From JAPSGB01 sp963775185 (GTDB taxonomy: Bacteria > Myxococcota_A > Polyangia > Polyangiales > Polyangiaceae), in NCBI GenBank assembly GCA_963775185.1, contig CAVZIE010000037.1, forward strand, positions 496,001 through 560,000: DNA of 64,000 nucleotides, read 5' to 3'. Below, piece by piece: positions 17,263 through 26,930 of the stretch. The translations under genes and the position numbers were made by a program. The notes under the pieces were generated by a model that was given only the letters and a program-made list of their open reading frames with translations, had not been told where the DNA came from and did not search any database. Numbering within the stretch: the stretch's first letter is position 1; each line of letters starts with the position of its first letter.

Positions 17263-17592
17263 ATGCTCGCCAAGGCCCTGATCCTGCTCATCCGCGTCTA
17301 CCAATGGACGCTCTCGCCGCTGTTGGGCCAGGTCTGCCGGTTCGAGCCCTCGTGCTCCCGCTACGCGGTAAAATGCCTGGAATATCACGGCGCGTTCCGT
17401 GGTAGCTGGCTCGCGTTCCGACGCCTCATGCGCTGCCACCCGTTCCATCCAGGCGGCTACGATCCGCCTCCCCCGCGCAAAGGTCACGATGCGGGATCCA
17501 ACGCGGCGGCTGGCCTGGTAGAAGCGGGCGACGCCGGCCATCCGCCCCGGGAGCGGCCGGAGCTGTTCGATGGTACCGCGCCCCCGGGCTGA
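17263..17592 (+). CDS. yidD: Membrane protein insertion efficiency factor YidD
   Basis: A 109-residue protein starting MLAKALILLIRVYQWTLSPL with the family hallmarks CRFEPSCSRYA and a second Cys-containing segment near MRCHPFHPGGYDP. YidD is a small amphipathic inner-membrane protein that aids YidC-dependent insertion. The residues after about 75 (to the stop) are extra compared with the usual 75-85 residue family. It lies between rnpA and yidC as expected. Confidence 0.93.
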   Translation: MLAKALILLIRVYQWTLSPLLGQVCRFEPSCSRYAVKCLEYHGAFRGSWLAFRRLMRCHPFHPGGYDPPPPRKGHDAGSNAAAGLVEAGDAGHPPRERPELFDGTAPPG

Positions 17593-17628
17593 AGCGCAGC
17601 GCAGCAGGACGAGCTCTCGAAAGACGAT

Positions 17629-19444
17629 ATGGAAAAGGGCGGAATCACGCGCTTGCTGCTGATCGGCTTGTTGGTGTTCCTCGGGTTCACCTTCTTGCCG
17701 AAGTTGCTCGGGAAGAGCAGCGACGCGGGAGAGGAGCAGCCGCTCAAGTACGAGGGGGATCGCGTCGAGTTGCAGGGCCCGGTGCGCAAGTGCGAGCTGT
17801 TCGGCCCGCGCTTCCACGCCGAGCTGTCGTCGGACGGCGCCGGGCTCGCACACTTCTGGCTCACCACGGCGAAGTACCAGAAGGACGGCAAGCCGATCGA
17901 TTCTGGCGACGACGCCGGACGTGCCGCTGCGGCGTCAGCTGCGCATGCACTGGCGGAACGAAGCCGTCGCCGGCGCCGACGACAAGAACTGGCAGGTCGA
18001 CTACGACCTCGTCAACTTCAAGCTCGGCAAGAACGACGGCAAGACCTGCGAGTTTTCCTATCGGGACGACAAGGTCGAGATCAAGAAGGTCGTCAGCGTC
18101 ACGTCGCGTCCGTACGAGCTCTCGATCGACGCGACGATCACGAACCTCGCGAGCACGAAGCTCCGCCACGCCCTGACCGCGAGCACCGTCGCCTGGCGCA
18201 CGGACGCCGAGGTCAAGGGCCACATGTTCCGGGTGAGCCCGTACGTGACCTTCGTCGAGTGCGTGCCGGAAAACGGCAAGGTCACGCGCCTCACCGAGAA
18301 GGACTTCGAGCCGGAGAAGTTCAAGAAGGAGCCGGAGTTCGCCGCCGGACCGCTCGATCCCGGCGACTGGTACCAGGTCCAGGGCACGGCCGATTCCGCC
18401 GCCGTTTCCAACGCGTACTTCGCCCACGCGATCCTGCCCACCGACGGCAAGACGCCGGTGTGCCAGCTCCAGGTCGAGGAGCGCTGGAACCCGAACCAGT
18501 ACAAGAGCAAGTCCGACGACCCAGAGGCCGGCGGCATGTACCGAGCGCGGCTCGCCTACGCGCCAGTGGAGCTCGAGCCCGGTAAATCGGCGAACTACAA
18601 GCTCTCGACCTACGTGGGGCCGAAGGAGCGCGATCTCCTCGCGGCGGCCGGCGGCGGCAAGCACGACCTGGGCGAGCTGATCAATCTCGGCTTCTTCTCC
18701 ATCATCGCGAAGGTGCTGGTCGCGTTCCTGCTCAAGGTGCACTCCGTGGTGCCGAACTGGGGCATCGCGATCATCGTGCTGACGATCACCGCGCGAATGC
18801 TGCTGTTCCCGCTGTCGTGGCCGTCGATCAAGAGCATGGTCAAGATGCGCGAGCTCAAGCCGGAGCTCGACGCGCTCAACGCGAAGCACAAGGACGACGC
18901 ACAGGCGCGCGGGCTCGCGCAGATGGAGCTCTGGCGCAAGCACAACGTGAACCCGATCAAGGGCTGTCTGCCACAGATGGCGTCGATGCCCGTCTGGTTC
19001 GCGCTCTACACGACGCTGCAGACCGCGGTCGAGCTGTACAACATCCCGTTCCTGTGGTTCCCGGACCTGTCGGCGCCGGATCCGTACTACATCCTGCCGT
19101 TCGTGATCGGCGCCACGTCGTTCGTGCAGCAGCTCATCATGCCCATGCAGGGCGACGCCACGCAGGCGAAGATGATGCGCTACTTCATGCCGGCGATGTT
19201 CACGGTGTTCATGCTGTTCCTGCCGTCCGGACTCGGCGTATACATGTTCACCAACAGCTTGCTCGGCATCTTGCAGCAACAGATCGTGGAACGCCACGTG
19301 CGTCACCAGACGGCCAAGGGCGGCGGCGCCGGCGGCGGCGACATCGAAGTAAGGACGAAAGAGGAGAAGCCGGCAGGCAAGGGCGGCAAGGGCAAGTCCA
19401 AGGGCCCGGACTCGCGCCCGCTCCTCGACAAGGGAAAGGCTTAG
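17629..19444 (+). CDS. yidC: Membrane protein insertase YidC, split by a +1 frameshift
   Basis: Two frames together give a normal YidC of about 604 residues. The N-terminal part from ATG 17629 has the first transmembrane helix (about 8-24) and the start of the periplasmic beta-sandwich domain, reading to ...KDGKPID. The rest, from PDVPLRRQLRMHWRN to ...LLDKGKA, lies in the next frame and holds the conserved core (NWGIAIIVLTITARMLLFPL, the KHNVNPIKGCLPQMASMPVW loop, and three more helices). Removing one T of the TT at 17901-17902 joins the frames exactly as GKPID-LATTP. yidC is normally essential, so a sequencing error is the likeliest explanation. The protein inserts and folds inner-membrane proteins with SecYEG. 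Confidence 0.92.
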
Positions 19445-19447
19445 ACG

Positions 19448-20128
<681 letters not shown>

Positions 20129-20145
20129 CCCTGAACCGTACGTGA

Positions 20146-20178
20146 CGAGGCATCGGCTGCCGGCCAGCCGACGCCTCG
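20146..20178 (+). terminator. Strong hairpin terminator of the rpmH-jag operon
   Basis: CGAGGC and GCCTCG, then TCGGCTG and CAGCCGA, pair around a five-base loop with one A-C mismatch, giving a 13-bp nearly perfect G+C-rich stem 18 bases after the jag stop. No T run follows. The position at the operon end supports a terminator role. Confidence 0.7.
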
Positions 20179-20247
20179 CGCCCGCGGCGAGCCGGATCGC
20201 CCTGGGCTCCGGACCTTACCAAGCGTGGTCGCGCAGACCGGGAAGGA

Positions 20248-20267
20248 TGCCGGTCCGGCGCGGAATC
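20248..20267 (+). repeat. Dispersed 20-bp near-palindrome (exact copy)
   Basis: Exact consensus copy in the 380-bp region between jag and the LpoB-like gene. The rest of that region holds the jag terminator and the palindrome at 20395-20422; no gene is visible. Confidence 0.85.
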
Positions 20268-20394
20268 CCGAGGGCCTCGAGCACGGGTGGCCGCAGTCGC
20301 GACCGTGAACTCCCGGCTGGCGCAGCGTGACGACAGCGGTGCCTCGCCGGTGCTGTGACGGGCTTCGCTTGCCACCCAACCGCGCCGTGGCCAG

Positions 20395-20422
20395 GTTCTT
20401 GCAAATCCGGATTTGCAGGAAC
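20395..20422. promoter_or_regulatory. 28-bp palindrome, probable operator upstream of the LpoB-like gene
   Basis: The core TGCAAATCCGGATTTGCA (20400-20417) is an 18-bp perfect palindrome. It extends to GTTC and GAAC outside one mismatch on each side, giving 26 of 28 symmetric positions. It has no loop, so it resembles a dimeric regulator site more than a terminator. It lies 88 bp before the LpoB-like start and is markedly more A/T-rich than its surroundings. The cognate protein is unknown. Confidence 0.6.
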
Positions 20423-20509
20423 TCGCCGGGTCGCCCGTCCAACCAGCATCCAGTCGTCGCCGGCGCATCGTCCCGCGCACGGTCGGCACAGCGTGAAAGG
20501 AACTCCGCA

Positions 20510-21103
20510 ATGAAGACGCGCTCGCTTCTCTGGCTTCTCGCGGCGGGGGTCGCCGCCGTCGGCTGCGCGAGCCCGCACGCGGTGCGCGGCGAGGAAGTCC
20601 CAGGGCTCGACTCCGAGGCAATGAGCACGGGGCTCGACCAGCGCGACCTGCAGCGACTGCTCCACGAGAACATGCAGGCGCTGCAGGCCTCCGCCGTGAT
20701 CCGGCGCTGGCAAGGCGAGAACCGTCCGACTGTCGCCGTCCTGCCGCTCCGGAACGAGACGACCGAGCACGTCGACAGCGCCCTCGACGCGCTGATCAGC
20801 GACATCGAGACGGTGCTGGTGAACGCCGGCCACGTGCGCGTGATCAGCGTGGAACAGCAGCCACAGCTGATCGCTGAAGTGCGGAGCCAGTACTCCGACG
20901 CTTTCGATCCCTCGAAGGTCGCGCGCTGGGGCAAGCAGGTCGGCGCGCGCTACTTCGTGACCGGCAAGGTGTTCAGCACCGACGAGCGCCAGGACGACGA
21001 ACGGCGGGTCCAGTATTTCATGTTCATCCAGGTGCTCGACGCCGAGACCGGCGACATCCTGTTCCAGAACAAGTCGGCGCTGACCAAGGCGCTGGTCGAC
21101 TAG
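20510..21103 (+). CDS. LpoB-like outer membrane lipoprotein (penicillin-binding protein activator)
   Basis: A 197-residue protein with a lipoprotein signal (LLWLLAAGVAAVGC, Cys about 19). Residues about 60-197 follow the LpoB/COG3417 fold: RPTVAVLPLRNETTEHVDS, DIETVLVNAGHVRVIS, then RWGKQVGARYFVTGKV and a DAETGDIL strand. LpoB spans the periplasm from the outer membrane to stimulate the glycan polymerase PBP1b. AAAGGA about 8 bases upstream supports ATG 20510. Its neighbour (21226) is COG3014-like; the two families are adjacent in other bacteria, which supports the assignment. Confidence 0.85.
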   Translation: MKTRSLLWLLAAGVAAVGCASPHAVRGEEVPGLDSEAMSTGLDQRDLQRLLHENMQALQASAVIRRWQGENRPTVAVLPLRNETTEHVDSALDALISDIETVLVNAGHVRVISVEQQPQLIAEVRSQYSDAFDPSKVARWGKQVGARYFVTGKVFSTDERQDDERRVQYFMFIQVLDAETGDILFQNKSALTKALVD

Positions 21104-21225
21104 CAGACGATGGCTCCCTCCGCGTCGAAGACGAGCGCGTTGCCGGGACGGTTCGCATGCCGGCGGACCATCACGGCTCCGCGCGGCCGCGACGGTGGCG
21201 CCTGGAGCGCCGCGCGCCGAAGGCC

Positions 21226-22773
21226 ATGACCGCGCGCGGCGTCATCCTGTGCCTGGCGCTCGCCGCGAGCGCGTGTGCCGGGCACTCGTCGAAGACGCTC
21301 GAGGCGCGCAACGCGCTCGACGCGATGCAGCCGCGCCGCGCCCTCGCGCTCCTCGACGAGCAGCTCGACGTGGACAGCCCGAAGGAGCTGCCGGCGGACG
21401 TCGGCGGCGACAACGCCTTGTTCATCCTCGACCGCGCCATGGTGTTGCAGCAGCTTGAAGACTACAAGCTCTCCAGCCGCGACCTGCAGGTGGCCGACAA
21501 GCAGATCGAGGTGCTCGACTTCTCGCGCACGGCGCTGGACGACCTGGGCAAGTACGTCTTCTCGGACTCGAGCGGGCCGTACAAGGCGCCGGCGTACGAG
21601 AAGTTGATGATCAACAGCGTCAACATGGTCAACTACCTCGCTCGCGGCGATCTGAACGGCGCTCGCATCGAGGCGCGACGGCTGGCCGTGATGCAGACGT
21701 ACATCAAGTCGCACAAGGACCCGGCCGCCGCGCTCAGCGGACCGGGTAGCTACCTCGCCGGGTTCGTCTTCGAGAAGAGCGGCAAGCCGGACGAGGCGCT
21801 GCGCTACTACGACGAAGCGCTGCAGTACGGCGACTACGCGTCGCTGCACGCGCCGATCCGGCGCCTGGCGGCGCGCGCGGGCTACCGCTCCCCGCGCATC
21901 CGCCGCATCCTGGACGAGGCGAACGCCGCGACGCCGAACGCCGCGACGCCCGCGACGCCCGCGACGCCGAACACCGCGACGCCCCCGACGCCGAACGCCG
22001 CGACGCCCCCGACGCCGAACGCCGCGACGCCCCCGACGCCGAACGCCGCGACGCCCCCGACGCCGAACGCCGCGACGCCCCCGACGCCGAACGCCGCGAC
22101 GCCCGCGACGCCGCCCGCGACGCGTGATTCCGCGCCGGACCGGCAAACTCCAGCCGCTCCGGACGCGGAGCCCGCGGAGCTGCTCGTCGTGGTGAGCTTC
22201 GGGCGCGTGCCGGCAAAGATCGCCAAGCGCGTGCCGATCGGGCTCGCGCTCACGTATGCGAGCGGTGCGCTCAGTCCATACGACCGCTCGCGCGCCAACT
22301 CCCTGGCGCTGCAGGGTCTGGTGACGTGGGTCAACTATCCGGAGCTCGGCCGCGCGCGCGGCCAGTACGAGCAGCCCGGCTTCGCCCTCGACGGCCAGTG
22401 GCAGCGGCTCGAAGGCATCGTCGCCGTCGATCGCGAGGTGCGTCGCGCGTGGGACGAGCTGCGCGGATCGATCGTCGCGGCGGCGATCACCCGCATGATC
22501 GCGCGCGTCGTCGCCGGAGAGGTGACGCGCCGCGCGGTGGGCGGCTGGGAAGGCCTGCTGCTCTCCCTCGGCACGCAAGCCACGCTCACCGCCACGGACA
22601 CGCCCGACACGCGCAGCTGGGCCACGCTTCCCGCGCGCATCGCCTTCGGACGCGTCGAGCTGCCACCGGGAACGCACACCGTCGTGCTCGAGGCGCGCGG
22701 CGTGCAGAAGAGCCAGAAGATCAAGATCAAAGCAGGTGGTTGGGCGGTCGTGAATCTGACTGTGCTTGGTTGA
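21226..22773 (+). CDS. COG3014-like lipoprotein with Ala-Thr-Pro repeat linker
   Basis: A 515-residue protein. Start 21226 is chosen because it gives a lipoprotein signal (MTARGVILCLALAASAC). Residues about 25-215 match the COG3014 pattern: DRAMVLQQLEDYKLSSRDL, GKYVFSD, YEKLMINSVNMVNYLARGD, ARIEARRLAVM, then a TPR-like GSYLAGFVFEKSGKPDEALRYYDEAL. Residues about 233-300 are a NAATPPTP repeat (24-bp unit, about six copies, 21922-22106). A dispersed 20-bp element (22126-22145) follows, encoding RDSAPDRQ in frame. The C-terminal half resembles an NlpC-type or beta-rich domain and ends in a QKSQKIKIKAGGWAVVNLT strand. Pairing with the LpoB-like gene suggests cell-wall or envelope work. Confidence 0.75.
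   Translation: MTARGVILCLALAASACAGHSSKTLEARNALDAMQPRRALALLDEQLDVDSPKELPADVGGDNALFILDRAMVLQQLEDYKLSSRDLQVADKQIEVLDFSRTALDDLGKYVFSDSSGPYKAPAYEKLMINSVNMVNYLARGDLNGARIEARRLAVMQTYIKSHKDPAAALSGPGSYLAGFVFEKSGKPDEALRYYDEALQYGDYASLHAPIRRLAARAGYRSPRIRRILDEANAATPNAATPATPATPNTATPPTPNAATPPTPNAATPPTPNAATPPTPNAATPPTPNAATPATPPATRDSAPDRQTPAAPDAEPAELLVVVSFGRVPAKIAKRVPIGLALTYASGALSPYDRSRANSLALQGLVTWVNYPELGRARGQYEQPGFALDGQWQRLEGIVAVDREVRRAWDELRGSIVAAAITRMIARVVAGEVTRRAVGGWEGLLLSLGTQATLTATDTPDTRSWATLPARIAFGRVELPPGTHTVVLEARGVQKSQKIKIKAGGWAVVNLTVLG
22126..22145 (-). repeat. Dispersed 20-bp near-palindrome inside a coding region (exact copy)
   Basis: Exact copy on the minus strand, placed in frame inside the COG3014-like lipoprotein gene, just after its Ala-Thr-Pro repeat. 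It encodes RDSAPDRQ without disturbing the reading frame. Confidence 0.9.
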
Positions 22774-22813
22774 CCACGCGAATCCGGCAGAGTACCAATG
22801 CGGGCCGAGGGTG

Positions 22814-23497
22814 ATGGCCGCAGGGGAACGACGCAGTGCGAGACTCGCCGCGGCAGCGGCCGTCGCCGCTTGCGCGTGGCTCTTGGCGACTCCCGCTTCG
22901 GCGCAGACGCTCAATCCGTACGGCCCGCGTGCGGAGCGCGGCTTCGGGCATCGCGACGCGTTCGCGTTCACGCTCGAGCAGGTGTTCGGCTTCGAGCACC
23001 TGGAGCTGGGCTCCGAGGACAGCAACGGCAACAGCCACACGCAGAGCTACGACACGAAGCCGATGGGGGCGCTGTACTGGGGCGACGTGGGCCTCTTCAG
23101 CGTCTCGCAGAACGGCCTCACGTTGGGCACGCTGCTTGGGTTCACGCACGTGTTCGTTCCGAGCGGCTCGGATAGCGCGGTCGGAAACGGCAGCGAAGAT
23201 GCCACGATCATCCGGCTCAAGCCGCGCATCGGCTACGCGGGCGCGGCGACGCCCAGCTTCGGCTACTGGCTGCGCGGCGGCCCGTCGTTCTTCACCGCGT
23301 TCAGCGGCAGCGACAACCAGGTCTACAGCTTCGCTGCCGGCGCCGAGGCCTACGTCGTCATCACGCCCTACCCACATTTCAGCGTCTTGCTCGGGCCGAA
23401 TTTCGACATCAACATCTTCGGGCGCGACCACGACGGCAACCCTGCGAAAGTCACCCAGTACGGGATGAGCGTCGGGCTGATGGGGGAGCTGTGGTGA
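22814..23497 (+). CDS. Outer-membrane beta-barrel-like protein
   Basis: A 227-residue protein with a signal peptide (ACAWLLATPASAQT) followed by alternating hydrophobic/polar strands and many Tyr, Gly and aromatic ends, the pattern of a small outer-membrane barrel. It ends GMSVGLMGELW. ATG 22814 has GAGGG immediately upstream. Its stop overlaps the start of the next gene (GTGGTGA), so the two barrels are translationally coupled and probably duplicated. No specific function is visible. Confidence 0.7.
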   Translation: MAAGERRSARLAAAAAVAACAWLLATPASAQTLNPYGPRAERGFGHRDAFAFTLEQVFGFEHLELGSEDSNGNSHTQSYDTKPMGALYWGDVGLFSVSQNGLTLGTLLGFTHVFVPSGSDSAVGNGSEDATIIRLKPRIGYAGAATPSFGYWLRGGPSFFTAFSGSDNQVYSFAAGAEAYVVITPYPHFSVLLGPNFDINIFGRDHDGNPAKVTQYGMSVGLMGELW

Positions 23498-24144
23498 AGC
23501 CCTTGCGCGCCCTGTCCGTACTCGGTGCGCTGGCGGCCACGATGGCCGCGGCGCTGCCGGCATCCGCCCAGGAGAGCAGCGAGTTCTCGTTGCAGTATCC
23601 AGCCGTCATCACGTTCGAGAACTTCGCCGGCGTGATGTACCAGCGGGTCAAGATCGAAGGCGCCCCCGACGCGACCGAAGGCACCAGCGCCGGGACGTTC
23701 ACGTCCCTCACCCCGTTTGCGCAGCCGCTTCCGCAGATCGGCTTCCACTACTTCGTCGCGCCGCCGCTCTCGCTGGGCTTGGGTGTTCACTATTCGGACC
23801 GCGACACGTTGGGCAGCGCCTTCGAGGTTTCCCCGCGCGTAGGCGTGGCGATTCCGTTCAACCCCGGCACGGCGCTGTGGCTGCGCGGCGGCATCACCTA
23901 CTTCGCCTACGACTTCGGCTCGAGCACCTACGTCAGCTACTCCGGCATCTCACCGGGCGGCGAGGTGTTACTCGTGCTCGAACCGGTCAACCATTTCGGT
24001 TTCATGATCGGCGCGAAGTTCGACGTGTCGGCAAGCGCCAAGCGCAGCATCAAGGGCGACTCGACGCCGAGTACGTCCATGCCCGACGAGAACTTCAGCT
24101 ATCTCCAGGCCGGGCTCACCGTCGGCGTGCTGACGGACTTCTGA
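23494..24144 (+). CDS. Second outer-membrane beta-barrel-like protein
   Basis: A 216-residue protein with a signal peptide (MAAALPASAQES) and a barrel-like strand pattern (FHYFVAPPLSLGLGVHYSD, AIPFNPGTALWLRGG, YVSYSGISPGGEVLL). It starts with GTG at 23494 (or 23491) inside the stop of the preceding gene. The similar length, signal and Gly/aromatic strands suggest a paralogue of 22814. Function is unknown. Confidence 0.68.
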   Translation: MKPLRALSVLGALAATMAAALPASAQESSEFSLQYPAVITFENFAGVMYQRVKIEGAPDATEGTSAGTFTSLTPFAQPLPQIGFHYFVAPPLSLGLGVHYSDRDTLGSAFEVSPRVGVAIPFNPGTALWLRGGITYFAYDFGSSTYVSYSGISPGGEVLLVLEPVNHFGFMIGAKFDVSASAKRSIKGDSTPSTSMPDENFSYLQAGLTVGVLTDF

Positions 24145-24150
24145 GTCGCG

Positions 24151-26091
24151 TCACTTCATGGCGTAGCCGCTGCCGTCGAACACGTAGCGGCGCTTCGCGC
24201 CCTGTGCCCACGGGAGCAAGAGCGGCTCGAGGCCGCCGGCCGTCGTGGTGTCGGTCGGGAACGGGTAGTCCTGCTCCGTCCAGCCGACGGCGCGCCCGGG
24301 GCGGAGCTCTATCGTCAGGCCACGCTCGCCGGGCAAGAACGCGATCGTACCGAGCACGCGCTTGTCGCCGAGGGCGCGTCCCGTCTCGGCGGCGAAGATC
24401 CGCGTCACGCCCTCGGCGACGACCTTGTAGACGAACAGCGCGTAGCGATCGACGGTGTCGCCGCCGAGCTCCTTGCTGGCCTTGGCGTGGAGCACGCCGC
24501 GCACGATGATCTCCGCCTTGCCGTCGCCGGTAAAGTCGCGCGCGGTGACGTCCAGCACGTTCTTCGGCTCCGCCACGCCGATGGTGATGAACGCGTAGCT
24601 GAGCCCGCCGCGGAAGCCCTTGCCGAACACCACGATGTCCTTCTTGTGGATCAGCACGCGCTCGGTCCGCGTGTCGCCGACCACGTCGGTGACGAAATCG
24701 AAGCGTGGCTTCTCTCTTCCGACGTGACGGTCCTTGCGATAGAGCGCGTACACGCGGTCGAGTAGCTCGTCGCTCGTGGGCGGCCGCGGCGGCGGCGGCG
24801 GCGGCGGGCCGGAAGGCTTGTGCGCGGCGTGGTGCGCGCGCTTGACGAGCTTCGGCGTGCCGGTCTTCTCGTCCAGCTTGGAAAACGCCTTGCCGTCCCA
24901 TCCAAACGTGCGGCTCGTCACGCTCTGCCACGGCAGGAGCGCGCCTTCCATGTCGTCGCTCACCGGCTCCTTGTACGTGTCCGGCTCGAAGCCCTCCGCC
25001 TGGTCTTGGGAGATCTCCACAGCGACGCCACGCCCCTTGGTGACGAGACGCACCTTGTTCACGACGCGCCCGTCGGGCGTGACGATGGCCGTCTCGTGGG
25101 CGAAGAGCCGATACGGCGTGTCGTTCGAGCCGACCTTCAGCACCTCGAGCACGCCGCGGTAGCGATCGCCGCCGCCGATGCGCTTCTCGACGACGATCTC
25201 CTGCTTGCCGTCGCCGTCCATGTCGCGAAGCTGCAGCGACTCCACCATCGACGGCGAGGCGACGCCGAGCTCGCCGAAGTAGAACTGGTTTCCGCCGCGG
25301 TAGTGCGGGCCGGCGATGGTCAGGTACTTGCCGTGCACGGCGACCTGCTCGAGCATCGAATCACCGTCCACGTCGCCGTAGACGACGCGCGACGGCCGCT
25401 CGGGCAGGTTGTTCGGCCCGATCAGGTTCGCGTCCATCGCTTGCTCGGCCTCGAGCCGCAGCGGCGGGAGCGCGCCGCCGCTCTGCGCGGTGCTCGTGGA
25501 CACCACCGCGCGGATCGAGCCGGGCGCGTCCGCGTCGCTGTACTCGATCGCGCCGCGCAGCCCGACGCGCGTGTTCCGGCCCTGGGGGAACGCCGACCAC
25601 GGGATCCGCGCTTCCACCTCCAGGCCGCCCTTGGCCGGCGCTTCCACGACCTTCGAGCCGGCTATCGCACCGCCACCGCGGCGCTTGACCACGCCGGCGA
25701 CGCGACCGGGGTCGCCGGGATAGATCTCGACGGCGTGCGTGGCGTAGCCGCGACCCGACGGGAACGCGATGATCAGCGTCGCGTGGTCCTCGCCGCTTCC
25801 GGCGGCGGGCGTGCGCACGATCTTGCGATCGACGAGCTTGAGCGCGACGTACACGTAGCTCGCGTCGTAGCCGATGGACGCCGCCGCGCGGTCGCCGCCC
25901 GCCGAGCCGCGCAGGTGCTCGCCGAGCTCGGTCAGCTTGCCCGGCCACTCGCGGAGCAGCCCGTCGATCTTGATCTTCGACTGCGACATGTCGTTCGCGT
26001 CGATCGCGCGACCGGCTGCCGGTGAGGCACGGGCGACGAGCAGCGTGGCAACGGCGCCGAGCAGCGCCCCGAGACGGGCTGCGCCGCTCAC
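24151..26091 (-). CDS. Secreted FG-GAP/CBM9-like repeat protein
   Basis: A 646-residue protein with a hydrophobic N-terminal signal (SGAARLGALLGAVATLLVARASPAAG). Residues about 35-200 contain KIDGLLREWPGK, resembling the CBM9/DOMON entry, and strands that follow it. FG-GAP/VCBS-type motifs then appear three times: YGDVDGDSMLEQVAVHG, RDMDGDGKQEIVVEKR, RDFTGDGKAEIIVRG. These bind calcium in beta-propellers. A Pro-rich linker (PPPPPPPRPP) separates two halves. The start is GTG 26091, whose GTGA overlaps the pspA stop by four bases, so it is coupled to pspA. A role in envelope stress is possible from context only. Confidence 0.72.
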   Translation of the reverse strand: MSGAARLGALLGAVATLLVARASPAAGRAIDANDMSQSKIKIDGLLREWPGKLTELGEHLRGSAGGDRAAASIGYDASYVYVALKLVDRKIVRTPAAGSGEDHATLIIAFPSGRGYATHAVEIYPGDPGRVAGVVKRRGGGAIAGSKVVEAPAKGGLEVEARIPWSAFPQGRNTRVGLRGAIEYSDADAPGSIRAVVSTSTAQSGGALPPLRLEAEQAMDANLIGPNNLPERPSRVVYGDVDGDSMLEQVAVHGKYLTIAGPHYRGGNQFYFGELGVASPSMVESLQLRDMDGDGKQEIVVEKRIGGGDRYRGVLEVLKVGSNDTPYRLFAHETAIVTPDGRVVNKVRLVTKGRGVAVEISQDQAEGFEPDTYKEPVSDDMEGALLPWQSVTSRTFGWDGKAFSKLDEKTGTPKLVKRAHHAAHKPSGPPPPPPPRPPTSDELLDRVYALYRKDRHVGREKPRFDFVTDVVGDTRTERVLIHKKDIVVFGKGFRGGLSYAFITIGVAEPKNVLDVTARDFTGDGKAEIIVRGVLHAKASKELGGDTVDRYALFVYKVVAEGVTRIFAAETGRALGDKRVLGTIAFLPGERGLTIELRPGRAVGWTEQDYPFPTDTTTAGGLEPLLLPWAQGAKRRYVFDGSGYAMK

Positions 26092-26921
26092 CGCTTGACC
26101 CGGAGCTCCTGCTGTTCCTGTGCCTCGAGCTCGGCCAGCGCGGCAGCGAGCTCGTCCTGCTCGGCCTGGTCCTCGCCGGCTGCGCCCCGATCGGCCTGCG
26201 CTTCGACGCGCACGGCCTGCGCTTCGGGCGCGGGCGGCGCCTCCGGCGGCAAGATACCCATCTTGCGCTTGAGCGCGTCGAGGTCCTCCTCCGCGCCTTG
26301 CGTCACCTCGAGCTGGCCGAACTTGTGCGCCAGCACGTCGCCCGAGTACTCCTCCGCCAGCTCCGCGCCGGCCTCCGCCTCGGCCTCGAGCTGATCGATG
26401 CGCCCCGCCATGTCGTCGAACGCCTCGAAGGCGCTCGCGTTGCGGAGCCCGCTCATCGTCTCCTGGATGGCCTTCTGCGCCTCGGCGCGCTTCTTGCGCG
26501 CGATCAGCAGGTTCTTCTTGCGCTTGGCTTCCTCGATCTTGCCGTTGAGCGCGCGCAGCGCGAGCTTCAGCTGATCGACCGCCGCCTTCTGTTTCTGCCA
26601 TTGATCGCGGTACTGCTCGGCGAGCGTCTCGTGCTCCTTCTTCCGGGCCAGCGCTTCCTTCGCGAGCGCGTCGTCGGCAGCGCGCACGGCCATCATCGCG
26701 CGGCGCTCCCACTCCGCCGCGTTCGCCGCTTCCTGCTCCGCCTGCTTGGCCAGCCGCTTCTCGTCGGCGATGGACGAAGCGACCTGCTTCTTCGCCTCGA
26801 TGAGCTGGGCGTTCATGTCGATCACGATCTGGTTCAGCATCTTCTCCGGGTCCTCGGAGCGGCTGATGAGATCGTTGATGTTGGATTTGATGAGCCTGGC
26901 CAGTCGCGCGAAGATTCCCAT
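26088..26921 (-). CDS. pspA: PspA/IM30 phage-shock family protein
   Basis: A 277-residue, almost all-helical protein. It begins MGIFARLARLIKSNINDLISRSEDPEKMLNQIVIDMN, the PspA signature, with long coiled-coil helices to about residue 200, then an acidic, Pro/Gln/Glu-rich tail (about 225-277) not found in E. coli PspA. The family forms ESCRT-III-like rings that protect and repair membranes under stress. It lies nine bases after a YbjN-like gene and overlaps an FG-GAP secreted protein, so the three probably form an operon. No pspF-type sigma-54 activator is adjacent. Confidence 0.92.
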   Translation of the reverse strand: MGIFARLARLIKSNINDLISRSEDPEKMLNQIVIDMNAQLIEAKKQVASSIADEKRLAKQAEQEAANAAEWERRAMMAVRAADDALAKEALARKKEHETLAEQYRDQWQKQKAAVDQLKLALRALNGKIEEAKRKKNLLIARKKRAEAQKAIQETMSGLRNASAFEAFDDMAGRIDQLEAEAEAGAELAEEYSGDVLAHKFGQLEVTQGAEEDLDALKRKMGILPPEAPPAPEAQAVRVEAQADRGAAGEDQAEQDELAAALAELEAQEQQELRVKR

Positions 26922-26930
26922 GCTTTCCTC

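Noticed and set aside
17629..19444. Programmed frameshift in yidC
   Set aside because: No slippery site or downstream structure is seen, and ten other genes in the window show the same kind of single-base indel at homopolymers.
20146..20178. Riboswitch or attenuator after jag
   Set aside because: A single stem-loop with no second conserved helix and directly after a stop codon fits a terminator.
20400..20417. Terminator hairpin
   Set aside because: The palindrome has no loop and no T run, and lies well past the jag terminator; an operator is more likely.
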